64,000 nucleotides of DNA. Source: an uncultured Slackia sp. (GTDB taxonomy: Bacteria; Actinomycetota; Coriobacteriia; Coriobacteriales; Eggerthellaceae). Within the stretch, counting starts at the first letter, position 1. Every line of letters starts with the position of its first letter. The notes under the pieces were generated by a model, which worked only from the letters and a program-made list of their open reading frames with translations, was not told the DNA's origin and searched no databases. The stretch spans positions 240,032 to 304,031 of the forward strand of contig NZ_CAKTVX010000003.1 in assembly GCF_934630525.1 (NCBI RefSeq). Reading direction: 5' to 3'. Below are positions 42,339-50,651 of this stretch, one piece after another. Both the position numbers and the translations under genes were made by a program.

Positions 42339-44075
42339 ATGGCTGCAACAGCAAAATCTCGCGCGAGGGTGTGCGAGTCGCATATCGAGGCGGTTCAGAA
42401 TAACTTCCCCGGAGTTGTGAAACATTACGAGTGGCAGGCGGAAGATCAGGTGACCGTCACGGTCGAGGCCGACGCCGCGCCTGAAGTCATCGAGTATCTG
42501 TACTACCAGCGCGACGGTTTCATGCCCGTTATGGTCGGCAACGACGAGCGCCAGCTCAACGGCCACTACGCGCTGTACTACGTGCTCTCCATGGAAGGCG
42601 AGGACCGCGGTTTCCTCACCGTTCGCGTCGAAGTGCCGCGCGATACCGAAACCTTCCGCGCCGTGTCGGCGAAGGTGCCGGCCGCGGTATGGAGCGAGCG
42701 CGAGGTGCAAGACATGTTCGGCCTGAAGGCCGAGGGCATCATCGACGGCCGCAACCTCGTGCTGCCCGACGACTGGCCGGCCGGCATGTACCCGCTGCGC
42801 AAGGACACGATGGACTACCGCTATCGTCCCGCTCCCACAAGCGACCTCGAGAGCTACGAGTTCTTGAAGGAAACGGGCGAGAAGGAAACCACCATCATCC
42901 CGATGGGTCCTTTGCACATCACCTCTGACGAGCCTGGCCACTTCCGCTTGTTCGTCGATGGCGAAACCATCATCGATGCCGACTACCGCCTGTTCTTCAT
43001 CCACCGCGGCATGGAGAAATGCGCCGAATCGCGCATGAACTACGATCAGGTGCCGTTCCTGGCCGAGCGCGTGTGCGGCATTTGCGGCTACGCGCACTCG
43101 GTGGCCTATTCCGAGACCATCGAGCATGCCCAGGGCATCGAGGTGCCGCTGCGCGCCCAGGTCATTCGCTCCATCGCGCTTGAGACCGAGCGTCTGCATT
43201 CGCACCTGCTCAATTTGGGCCTCGTGTGCCACTACACCGGCTTCGACACGGGCTTCCAGCACTTCTTCCGCGTACGCGAGAAGGCGATGGACTTGGCCGA
43301 GCTTTTGACTGGCGCCCGCAAGACCTACGGCTTGAACCTGATTGGCGGCGTGCGTCGCGACATGCTCGCTGAGCAGACGATCGAAACCCGCCGCCTTCTG
43401 GCCGAGCTACGCGCCGACGTGAAGCGCCTCGTGGACGAGATGACCTCGACCCCGAACTTCATGAAGCGCACCCAAGGCGTCGGCGTGCTCGACAAGAAGA
43501 TCGCGCGCGACTACAGCCCCGTCGGCCCGCTCATGCGCGGATCGGGCTTCGCCCGCGACACGCGTTGGGTGCATCCGTTCGACGGCTACAAGCTCATCGC
43601 CGACAAGCACAAGCCCATCACGGAAGATTCCTGCGACGTGCTTGGCCGCACGCTCGTGCGCATCGGCGAGGTGTTCGACAGCATCGACATCATCGAAGAG
43701 CTGCTCGACATGGAGCTGCCGAAGGGCCCCGTGCTCACCGAAGGCTGGACTTACGACCCGAACAAGTTCGCGCTCGGCTTCACCGAGGCCCCGCGCGGCG
43801 AGGACGTGCACTGGTCGATGGTCGGCGACAACCAGAAGTGCTACCGTTGGCGCTGCAAGGCATCCACGTACAGCAACTGGCCGGTTCTGCGCTACATGTT
43901 CCGCGGCAACACCATTTCCGACGCTGCCCTTATCGTGGGCAGCCTCGACCCGTGCTACTCGTGCACGGAGCGCGTGACCGTCGTCGACGTGAACAAACGC
44001 ACGCAGAAAACCTTGAGCAAGACCCAGCTCGAGAACTACTGCGCCGACCGTCGCCATTCGCCGCTGAAAGATTAG
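42339..44075 (+). CDS. hyfG: [NiFe]-hydrogenase large subunit, NuoCD-like fusion
   Basis: 578 aa. The N-terminal ~170 residues are NuoC-like (30 kDa domain) and the rest NuoD/[NiFe] large subunit. The Ni ligands are in ERVCGICGYAHS and DPCYSC. The C-terminal tail after DPCYSCTER (VTVVDVNKRTQ onward, about 30 residues) is the peptide removed by the HycI protease after nickel insertion, matching the E. coli HycE site. It forms the H2-producing active site with HyfI. GGAGG precedes the ATG. Confidence 0.94.
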   Translation: MAATAKSRARVCESHIEAVQNNFPGVVKHYEWQAEDQVTVTVEADAAPEVIEYLYYQRDGFMPVMVGNDERQLNGHYALYYVLSMEGEDRGFLTVRVEVPRDTETFRAVSAKVPAAVWSEREVQDMFGLKAEGIIDGRNLVLPDDWPAGMYPLRKDTMDYRYRPAPTSDLESYEFLKETGEKETTIIPMGPLHITSDEPGHFRLFVDGETIIDADYRLFFIHRGMEKCAESRMNYDQVPFLAERVCGICGYAHSVAYSETIEHAQGIEVPLRAQVIRSIALETERLHSHLLNLGLVCHYTGFDTGFQHFFRVREKAMDLAELLTGARKTYGLNLIGGVRRDMLAEQTIETRRLLAELRADVKRLVDEMTSTPNFMKRTQGVGVLDKKIARDYSPVGPLMRGSGFARDTRWVHPFDGYKLIADKHKPITEDSCDVLGRTLVRIGEVFDSIDIIEELLDMELPKGPVLTEGWTYDPNKFALGFTEAPRGEDVHWSMVGDNQKCYRWRCKASTYSNWPVLRYMFRGNTISDAALIVGSLDPCYSCTERVTVVDVNKRTQKTLSKTQLENYCADRRHSPLKD

Positions 44076-44085
44076 GAGGTGCGCA

Positions 44086-44658
44086 ATGCTTAAGACGATC
44101 AAGGAAATCCTGCGCACCGGCAATGCCACGGTGCAATATCCCGCGGCACCGCTGCATCAATACGACGGCTACCGCGGCAAGCCCGAGCATGACGCCGTAG
44201 AGTGCATTGGCTGCGCGGCCTGCGCAAACGTGTGCCCGCCTAACGCCATTCAGATGCAAATCGACGTTGAGACCGGCACCACCACCTGGTCGATCAACTT
44301 CGGGCGCTGCATCTTCTGCGGCCGCTGCGAAGAGGTATGCCCCACGAAGGCCATCAAGCTCAGCAAGGAATTCGAGCTGGCCGTCATGGACAAAAACGAC
44401 CTCGAGGAAACGGCGACCTACAGCCTGGCGGCATGCGAGCGCTGCGGCAAGTACTACGCGACCAACAAGCAGGTCGCCTATGCAACGGCCATTCTGCAGC
44501 AAAGCGCCGGCAGCCCCGAAGTCGCCAAGTCGCTCGAGCTTTCGCATGTGTGCCCGGCATGCCGTCGCAAGGATGACGCATATCGCGCCAAGCGCAACGA
44601 CGAGCTGCAGGGCGCCAAGCGCAAGAAGAAGATGGAGGCCAAAGATGATAATCGATAG
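44086..44658 (+). CDS. hyfH: Hydrogenase-4 ferredoxin subunit, NuoI-like
   Basis: 190 aa. Two [4Fe-4S] motifs, CIGCAACANVCP and CIFCGRCEEVCP, are followed by four more cysteines (CERCG and CPACR), as in HycF/HyfH. It transfers electrons from HyfA towards HyfI. Its last 14 bp overlap the hyfI start, so the two are coupled. Confidence 0.9.
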   Translation: MLKTIKEILRTGNATVQYPAAPLHQYDGYRGKPEHDAVECIGCAACANVCPPNAIQMQIDVETGTTTWSINFGRCIFCGRCEEVCPTKAIKLSKEFELAVMDKNDLEETATYSLAACERCGKYYATNKQVAYATAILQQSAGSPEVAKSLELSHVCPACRRKDDAYRAKRNDELQGAKRKKKMEAKDDNR

Positions 44659-45538
44659 GCAATACCCCGAGGCGCTCCAGTACCAGCCCGACAAACGCAC
44701 GCTTGACGAAAGCGTGCAGAAGGCCAAGCTCGCGCTGCTCAACGACATCAAGCGCTCCGTCTACATCTACCGCGTCGACTGCGGCGGCTGCAATGGCTGC
44801 GAAATCGAGATTTTCTCGACCATTACGCCCGTGTTCGACGCCGAGCGCTTCGGCATCAAGAACACGCCGAGCCCGCGCCACGCCGACATCTTGGTGTACA
44901 CCGGCGCCATGACGCGCGCCATGCGCATGCCTGCGCTGCGTGCGTACGACGGCGCGCCCGACCCGAAGCTCGTCGTAAGCTACGGCGCATGCGGCTGCAC
45001 GGGCGGCGTGTTCCACGACAACTACTGCACGTGGGGCGGAACCGACAAGATCATTCCGGTTGATGTCTACATCCCCGGGTGCCCGCCGACTCCCGCCCAA
45101 ACCATCTACGGCTTCGCGATGACCCTTGGCCTTTTGGGCCAAAAGCTCAAGCACAAAGACGATTTCGAGAAGCCCGGCGAGCAGGCGACGCTGCGCTACG
45201 CGGACATTCCCTACAAGGTGCGCACCACGCTCGAAAAAGAAGCGCGCCTGTATTCGGGATACCTGCAGGGCGAGCAGCTTGCAGATGAGTTCTTGACCAC
45301 TTTGGAAAAGAACCCGCAAAACGTGATGGGCGCCGTGAGCGCGCTCATCGAGGGCCAAAGCGATCCACGCCGCGCCGAAGTCTACAAACATCTGGGCGAT
45401 ACGCTCAACAAGATGACGGTCGACGCCGACGCCAACCAGGCACTGCTCAAGCAAGCGCTCGAGAAGGTCGTCGTTGCAGGTGGCGACGGCAAAGCGGCCG
45501 CCATCGTAAGCGAGGCGCTGATCGGCAATGGAAGGTAA
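44645..45538 (+). CDS. hyfI: [NiFe]-hydrogenase small subunit, NuoB-like
   Basis: 297 aa from ATG 44645, with GGAGG seven bases upstream inside hyfH; the frame is open far upstream but that is shadow sequence. Cluster ligands of the NuoB/HycG proximal [4Fe-4S] centre are in DCGGCNGCEIE, SYGACGCTGGVF and YIPGCPPTP. The C-terminal ~80 residues extend beyond the E. coli protein and are unlike it. The overlap with hyfJ at the end (11 bp) keeps the operon tight. Confidence 0.92.
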   Translation: MIIDRQYPEALQYQPDKRTLDESVQKAKLALLNDIKRSVYIYRVDCGGCNGCEIEIFSTITPVFDAERFGIKNTPSPRHADILVYTGAMTRAMRMPALRAYDGAPDPKLVVSYGACGCTGGVFHDNYCTWGGTDKIIPVDVYIPGCPPTPAQTIYGFAMTLGLLGQKLKHKDDFEKPGEQATLRYADIPYKVRTTLEKEARLYSGYLQGEQLADEFLTTLEKNPQNVMGAVSALIEGQSDPRRAEVYKHLGDTLNKMTVDADANQALLKQALEKVVVAGGDGKAAAIVSEALIGNGR

Positions 45539-46007
45539 CGCACACGATTACGCGCCCTACGCGCCCGCCTCGGCCAAAGATGCCGAGGCGGGCGTCGCCG
45601 AGGTCGTGTTCTACCAGCTCACGAAGAAGTTCGTCGACACCGAGAAATCGATTCCCGACGACGCGCAAGACGTGCTGTACTACACGCTCGCAGTGGGGCA
45701 CCACACGGGCGTCATCGACTGCTTCGAGGAACAATTCCGCACGCCGCTCTCGTCTTACGAAGAGATGGTTGCGGCCATGCCCGAAAGCGATCTTCGCTAT
45801 AAGCTCGAGGGCATGATGCGCCACGGCGAGATTCAGATCGACAAAACGAATCTCGCTGTGGTCGTGCCTGGGCTTCAGGCGTTCGAAGAGGCCGCATGCA
45901 CGCTCTCGCCTGAAGCGCGTGCATGCTACGAATCGCTGAGCGCAACGGTAGACACGCTCGCGCGGGAAGGCGCGGCTTACATCATGGGAAGGATTCGAAG
46001 GCCATGA
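45528..46007 (+). CDS. hyfJ: Formate hydrogenlyase maturation protein, HycH/HyfJ-like
   Basis: 159 aa cytoplasmic protein between hyfI and the HycI protease, the position of HycH/HyfJ. VEVVFYQL-like and MMRHGEIQIDKTNLAVVVPG segments resemble this family of accessory proteins thought to help assemble the large subunit. It overlaps hyfI by 11 bp and hycI by 4 bp (ATGA). Identification leans partly on context. Confidence 0.7.
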   Translation: MEGNAHDYAPYAPASAKDAEAGVAEVVFYQLTKKFVDTEKSIPDDAQDVLYYTLAVGHHTGVIDCFEEQFRTPLSSYEEMVAAMPESDLRYKLEGMMRHGEIQIDKTNLAVVVPGLQAFEEAACTLSPEARACYESLSATVDTLAREGAAYIMGRIRRP

Positions 46008-46459
46008 GCAAAAAAGCTGTTCTCACGGTAGGGGCCGTGCTCCGCGGCGACGACGCGGCGGGTCCCATGCTTTCGAAGATGCTCGAGAAGGGGCCCATCG
46101 AAGGCTGGACGAACATCGACGGAGGGCAAATGCCCGAAGACCAGCTTGCTGTGGTGCGCCGCATGCAGCCAGACGTGCTTTTGCTGGTCGATGCGGCCGA
46201 TATGTCCGAAGAACCGGGCACGATTGCCGTGCTCGATGAGGACGATGTCGCCACAAACATGCTTTTTACTACCCACTCACTCCCAATTTCTTTTTTGCTC
46301 AAAGAGCTCAAAAGCTGTTGTGGTAGTGTCGTGTTCCTCGGCATCCAGCCGGCGCAGCTCGAATTCATGAGCCCGCTTACGCCCGAGGTGCACGAGGCGG
46401 TTGAGAAAATTTACAGAATGCTGAAAGCGGGAAGCGATTTCACCGCGAGCATTTCGTAA
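46004..46459 (+). CDS. hycI: Hydrogenase maturation endopeptidase
   Basis: 151 aa of the HycI/HybD peptidase family. VGAVLRGDDAAGPMLSKML holds the first nickel-binding Asp/Glu, LLLVDAADMSEEPG the second Asp, and THSLPISFLLKEL the His. It removes the C-terminal peptide of HyfG once nickel is inserted. ATGA overlap with hyfJ. Confidence 0.9.
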   Translation: MSKKAVLTVGAVLRGDDAAGPMLSKMLEKGPIEGWTNIDGGQMPEDQLAVVRRMQPDVLLLVDAADMSEEPGTIAVLDEDDVATNMLFTTHSLPISFLLKELKSCCGSVVFLGIQPAQLEFMSPLTPEVHEAVEKIYRMLKAGSDFTASIS

Positions 46460-46497
46460 AAGGTGGGGCATACGCCCCAACATGGATGGAGGTTGTT

Positions 46498-47343
46498 ATG
46501 GAAACGAAAGACTCCGTCACGCTCGACGCGAAATGCGTCGCAGCGATGAAGCCCGATGCGCTTTCACCTGCAGAAACCGAGGCCAAAACCGAAGGCATCG
46601 GCGTAACGAAAGCGGGAATGGCCACGGGCAAATGCTTCGTATCGGCGATGCTCGCGGGCGCGTTCATCGCGTTCGGCGGCATGTATTTCTGCGTATTCCT
46701 GGGAGATCCCACAATTCCGTTCGCAGCGCAACGCATGGTCGGCGGCATTTGCTTCTGCCTTGGCCTCGTGCTCGTGCTGTGCTGCGGCGCTGAGCTGTTC
46801 ACGGGCAACTCGCTTATGTGCTGCGCGAAGGCGTCAGGCAAAATCGATTGGGCCGGCATGTTGAAGAACTGGGTCATCGTATGGTTCGGCAACCTCGCTG
46901 GCGCGCTCGTGGCTGTTGCCCTGATTTACTTCGCCCAGGTCTACGCCATGAACGGCGGCGCCGTTGGCCAGGCGATGGTCAGCGTTGCGGCAGGCAAGGT
47001 TTCGCCCGATTGGTTCACCTTGTTCGCGAAGGGCATCATGTGCAACATCTTCGTGTGCCTGGCGGTATGGATTGGCTTTGCGGGACGTACGGTGACTGAC
47101 AAGGTTATCGGCATCATCCTCCCGATTTCCGCCTTCGTCGCCTGCGGCTTCGAGCACTGCGTTGCCAACATGTTCTTCCTGCCCACCGGCCTTTTGCTCA
47201 ACTCCATGGGCATTGGCGCCGAAGGCGCGATCACGATGGGCGGCATTCTGTTCAACCTGAGCGCCGCCACGCTCGGCAATATTGTCGGCGGCGTGCTCGT
47301 TGGAATGGCCTACTGGTACATTTACGCGAAGCGCGCAAAGTAA
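46498..47343 (+). CDS. focA: Formate/nitrite transporter FocA
   Basis: 281 aa with six helices of the FNT family. Segments MLAGAFIAFGGMYFCVFLG, GNSLMCCAKASG, NLAGALVAVALIYFAQ, KGIMCNIFVCLAVW and FEHCVANMFFLPTGL correspond to the family's conserved loops. It moves formate across the membrane, supplying the FdhF substrate. I prefer ATG 46498, which has GGAGG five bases upstream, over 46486. It is the last gene of the hydrogenlyase operon. Confidence 0.93.
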   Translation: METKDSVTLDAKCVAAMKPDALSPAETEAKTEGIGVTKAGMATGKCFVSAMLAGAFIAFGGMYFCVFLGDPTIPFAAQRMVGGICFCLGLVLVLCCGAELFTGNSLMCCAKASGKIDWAGMLKNWVIVWFGNLAGALVAVALIYFAQVYAMNGGAVGQAMVSVAAGKVSPDWFTLFAKGIMCNIFVCLAVWIGFAGRTVTDKVIGIILPISAFVACGFEHCVANMFFLPTGLLLNSMGIGAEGAITMGGILFNLSAATLGNIVGGVLVGMAYWYIYAKRAK

Positions 47344-47362
47344 ATTGACGTTTCGAGCCTAG

Positions 47363-47398
47363 AACGCCGGCGCGAGAGTGCGCCGGCGTTCTTCTTTT
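47363..47398 (+). terminator. Intrinsic terminator of the formate hydrogenlyase operon
   Basis: AACGCCGGCGC (47363-47373) pairs perfectly with GCGCCGGCGTT (47380-47390), then CTTCTTTT. It closes the 15-kb operon after focA. Confidence 0.92.
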
Positions 47399-47552
47399 GG
47401 GACGAGAAGCGAAAAGCAGCGCTGCGCGGCAATACAGGCACGCGCCGCGAAAGGGGAGGACCTTAGAGCGAAACCATGCCATGGATATGTATGCTCGCCC
47501 TGGGCGAATCGCCTCAAGCCACTCTAACCAACTTGCTGAAAGGGAAGCCCCT

Positions 47553-47813
47553 ATGACAGAAGAGAATTTCGACATCTCGCCATTCGGCGATGTGCGCTTC
47601 GTGGTCACGTTCCCGAATACGACGAGCGCAATGGCATTCGCCGCCGCTTGCGAGCAAAACGGCGTCGCGGGAAGACTCGTGCCCATACCTCAATCGATGC
47701 ACGCAGGCTGCGGCCAAGCATGGTCGGCGCCGCTTTCAGCACGTGCGGCTCTGCAGGCCGTTTTAGCAAAACCCGAGATCAGCTATAACGAATGCACGAT
47801 TTTCGAGTTCTAA
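47553..47813 (+). CDS. DUF3343 putative Se/S carrier protein
   Basis: 86 aa. VRFVVTFPNTTSAMAFAAAC, RLVPIPQSMHAGCGQAWSAP and the C-terminal aromatic end match DUF3343, small proteins proposed as selenium/sulfur carriers; the conserved cysteine is in HAGCG. AAAGGGAAG precedes ATG 47553. Its placement right after a selenoprotein operon supports a role in selenium supply, perhaps to SelD. Its own promoter must lie in 47399-47552 because the terminator intervenes. Confidence 0.72.
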   Translation: MTEENFDISPFGDVRFVVTFPNTTSAMAFAAACEQNGVAGRLVPIPQSMHAGCGQAWSAPLSARAALQAVLAKPEISYNECTIFEF

Positions 47814-47817
47814 AGGA

Positions 47818-47849
47818 ATGATAGTTCGCTATCTTGCTATTTTACTATT
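47818..47849. repeat. Short octamer array far from the par locus
   Basis: TA at 47822, 47830, 47838 and 47846, 8 bp apart, in units such as TTGCTATT. Only four registers; it lies between DUF3343 and the FMN riboswitch, about 25 kb from parA. Confidence 0.5.
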
Positions 47850-47981
47850 CCCTTTCCGCATCACGAGCAACAAAACAACACGGCGAGCCTATGGAATTCT
47901 GCGTGATTCATTACCATTTACTTTCGTTGAATAAAGTGGTTCACAAGGCAGGGCAGCAGTGCTACCATTCATGTCGCTGTT

Positions 47982-48156
47982 TCAGGGCGGGGTGAAATTC
48001 CCCACTGGCGGTGAACCGGCTGCGTGCAAAGGGCGCGCGGGCGTTCGGCATCTAGGCCGTTCGCGAACCGGCAGTCCGCGACCCTTCCAACGTTGGCGCG
48101 TTGGCAAGGCTGATTTGGTGAGAGTCCAAGACCAACGGTTAAAGTCCGGATGAAAG
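47982..48156 (+). promoter_or_regulatory. FMN riboswitch (RFN element)
   Basis: The conserved RFN blocks appear in order: TTCAGGGCGGGGTGAAATTC, CCCCACTGGCGGT, CCGGCAGTCCGCGACC and GGTGAGAGTCCAAGACC, with AAAGTCCGGATGAAAG at the end. It precedes ribU by 15 bp, so it probably controls translation or transcription of the riboflavin transporter. FMN binding would turn uptake off. Confidence 0.97.
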
Positions 48157-48170
48157 AGGCAGGTGATCTT

Positions 48171-48767
48171 ATGTCTGAGCAGTCTACGCATGTCCAATTC
48201 AAGAACACGAATAAGTGGGGCACGAAGCAACTCGTGACCATGGCGCTTATGTGCGCTATCGCCACGCTTTTCATGTTCGTGCAAATTCCGCTGCTTCCCG
48301 CAGCGCCGTTTCTGACGTATGACCCGTCGTTCGTTCCCGCAATGGTCGTCGGCTTCGCATACGGCGCCGGCCCTGGCGTGGCAGTTGGCGCGCTCGCGAT
48401 TGTCATTCACGCGCTCATCACCGGCGACTGGGTTGGCGCGCTCATGAACCTCGTTGCCGCGCTGCTGTTCATTTTGCCCGCTGCCATTCTGTACAAGAAA
48501 ATGCACACCTACAAAGGTGCGATCATCGGCTTGGTTCTGGGCGTCGTGCTCGCAACGCTCGGCTCCATCGTGGCCAACCTCACCATTGGCGTGTGGTTCT
48601 GGTACGGTTCCGCCGACGTGATTTTGCCGCTCATGATTCCCGCGGTTATTCCGTTCAACCTTTTGAAGACTATTTTGAACTCGGTGCTCACGCTCGTTGT
48701 ATATAAGGCCGTCTCGAACCTTATCACCCCGAAGAAGAAGCAAGTTAAGGGCCGCGTTTCCGAATAA
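48171..48767 (+). CDS. ribU: Riboflavin ECF transporter S component
   Basis: 198 aa with about six helices. FLTYDPSFVPAMVVGFAYG resembles the RibU substrate loop, and the FMN riboswitch upstream fixes the vitamin. It binds riboflavin and works with EcfA/EcfT encoded next door. ATG 48171 has AGGTG upstream; an earlier ATG at 48150 lies inside the riboswitch. Confidence 0.93.
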   Translation: MSEQSTHVQFKNTNKWGTKQLVTMALMCAIATLFMFVQIPLLPAAPFLTYDPSFVPAMVVGFAYGAGPGVAVGALAIVIHALITGDWVGALMNLVAALLFILPAAILYKKMHTYKGAIIGLVLGVVLATLGSIVANLTIGVWFWYGSADVILPLMIPAVIPFNLLKTILNSVLTLVVYKAVSNLITPKKKQVKGRVSE

Positions 48768-48784
48768 CGCGCCACCTCCCCAAG

Positions 48785-48810
48785 CTGGCCGCTGCATGCG
48801 CAGCGGCCAG
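48785..48810 (+). terminator. Hairpin between ribU and the ECF ATPase gene
   Basis: CTGGCCGCTGC (48785-48795) pairs with GCAGCGGCCAG (48800-48810). Only a weak T-rich tail follows. It may lower read-through from ribU into the shared ECF genes. Confidence 0.45.
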
Positions 48811-48833
48811 ACGTGTTTATGAAGGACCCGATT

Positions 48834-50651
48834 ATGATCGATTGCTCCAACGTTCGATTCACCTACGACGGCGAGCGCTTCGTGCTGCGAGGCATCGATT
48901 TGCATATCGCCGATGGCGAATTCGTCTGCATTTTGGGCGGCAACGGCTCCGGCAAATCGACGCTCGCGAAACACATGAACGCCCTGCTCATGCCCGACGA
49001 GGGCTGCGTGCGCGTTGCGGGCCACGATACGCAAGACGAGGAATACGTCTACGACATTCGCTCCACCGCAGGCATGGTGTTCCAAAACCCCGACGACCAG
49101 CTCGTCGCATCGCTCGTGGAAGACGACGTGGCATTCGGTCCTGAAAACCTCGGCGTCGAAAGCGCACACATTGCCGAACGCGTAAAGCAAGCGCTCAAAG
49201 AGGTGGGGCTCGTTGGCTTCGAGCGGCACGAAACCCATGCGCTTTCAGGCGGTCAGAAGCAGCGCGTCGCCATTGCCGGCGTGCTCGCCATGGAGCCACG
49301 CGCGCTCATTTTGGACGAAGCGTCTTCGATGCTCGATCCCCGCGGCCGCAAGGGCCTCATGCGCGTGTGCCGCGAACTCAACGACCGGGGCATGACCATT
49401 ATCATGATCACCCATTACATGGAAGAAGCTGCAGCGGCCGATCGCGTCGTGGTCATGAACGAAGGCCGCATCGCATGCAAGGGCGCGCCCGAGGAAGTGC
49501 TCACGCGCGCCGACGAACTGGCGGCGCTCAACTTGGATGTGCCGTATTCCTGCCAGCTGGGCTTGGCGCTCCAAAAGACGGGCATGCACGTTGTGCCGCA
49601 CGTGGACGAAACGCAGATGGTTGCCGAAATCGCCACGAAGCTCTCCGAAGTGGGCAAACTCGGCGAAGCTGGCCATGCGAAAGATATCGACCCCGCTTTC
49701 CACGCCGTTGCACCCGAGCCTTCGAAAGACGCGCTCCTGCGCTTCGAGGACGTTTTCTTCACCTACACGAAGTCGAAGAAAGAGCGCAAGCGCAAGAAGC
49801 TCGGCTCGAAACCCGAAGAGCGCGCAGCCTGGGGTAATGACCCCAATGAGGTGTGGGCTCTCAAAGATATCTCGTTCGAGCTGCGCCGCGGCGAATTCTT
49901 GGGCATCGCGGGACACACGGGATCGGGCAAGTCGACCCTTCTTCAGCATATGAACGGCCTCCTTCAGCCGAGCCGTGGCCGCGTGCTCGTGTGCGGCGAA
50001 GATTTGGCCGACAAAAAGGCCGCTGCGGCCGCGAAGGCGCGTATTGGCATCGTATTCCAATACCCCGAGCGACAGCTGTTCGCCACCACCGTGTTCGACG
50101 ATGTCGCGTTCGGCCCGCGCAACCTGGGCCTTTCGGGCGATGAGGTAGAAGCGCGCGTTCGCGAGTCGCTTTCCCGCGTGGGCCTTTCCATCGACAGCCT
50201 GCGCGACATGAGCCCCTTTGAGCTTTCGGGCGGCCAGCAGCGCCGCGTCGCTTTCGCCGGCGTGCTTGCCATGAACCCCGAAGCGCTCGTGCTCGACGAG
50301 CCCGTGGCGGGACTCGACCCCGTGGCGCGCCGCGAATTCTTGGAGCTCATCGCCCAACTGCACAAGCAGGGCACGACAATTGTCATGGTGTCGCATAGCA
50401 TGGACGACTTGGCCGCGATGTGCGATCGCGTGGTCGTGCTCAAAGAAGGCGAAATCGTGCGCCAAGGCACGCCCGCGCATGTGTTCATGCACGCCGCCAA
50501 GCTCAACGAGATTGGCCTGGGCCTTCCCGCTCCGCAGCGCATGGCCTATGCGCTCATCGATGAGGGCGCTCCGCTGGGCGCCGATGAGCTCTATTCGATC
50601 GACTCGCTCGCTGCCGAGATTGCCGCCATCGCGGAAAGCGGTGCACGATGA
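48834..50651 (+). CDS. ecfA: ECF transporter ATPase, two fused ABC domains
   Basis: 605 aa. Domain 1 (about 1-245): Walker A GGNGSGKSTL, signature LSGGQKQR, Walker B ALILDEASS. Domain 2 (about 300-590): GHTGSGKSTLLQHMN, LSGGQQRR, ALVLDEPVAGLD. These two halves correspond to EcfA1 and EcfA2, here in one chain. ATG 48834 is preceded by AAGGA; earlier in-frame ATGs lack a ribosome site. It powers EcfT/RibU and possibly other S components. ATGA overlap with ecfT. Confidence 0.93.
   Translation: MIDCSNVRFTYDGERFVLRGIDLHIADGEFVCILGGNGSGKSTLAKHMNALLMPDEGCVRVAGHDTQDEEYVYDIRSTAGMVFQNPDDQLVASLVEDDVAFGPENLGVESAHIAERVKQALKEVGLVGFERHETHALSGGQKQRVAIAGVLAMEPRALILDEASSMLDPRGRKGLMRVCRELNDRGMTIIMITHYMEEAAAADRVVVMNEGRIACKGAPEEVLTRADELAALNLDVPYSCQLGLALQKTGMHVVPHVDETQMVAEIATKLSEVGKLGEAGHAKDIDPAFHAVAPEPSKDALLRFEDVFFTYTKSKKERKRKKLGSKPEERAAWGNDPNEVWALKDISFELRRGEFLGIAGHTGSGKSTLLQHMNGLLQPSRGRVLVCGEDLADKKAAAAAKARIGIVFQYPERQLFATTVFDDVAFGPRNLGLSGDEVEARVRESLSRVGLSIDSLRDMSPFELSGGQQRRVAFAGVLAMNPEALVLDEPVAGLDPVARREFLELIAQLHKQGTTIVMVSHSMDDLAAMCDRVVVLKEGEIVRQGTPAHVFMHAAKLNEIGLGLPAPQRMAYALIDEGAPLGADELYSIDSLAAEIAAIAESGAR

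Noticed and set aside
40725..43262. 845-codon minus-strand open frame across hyfF-hyfG
   Set aside because: Same antisense effect over well-identified hydrogenase subunits.
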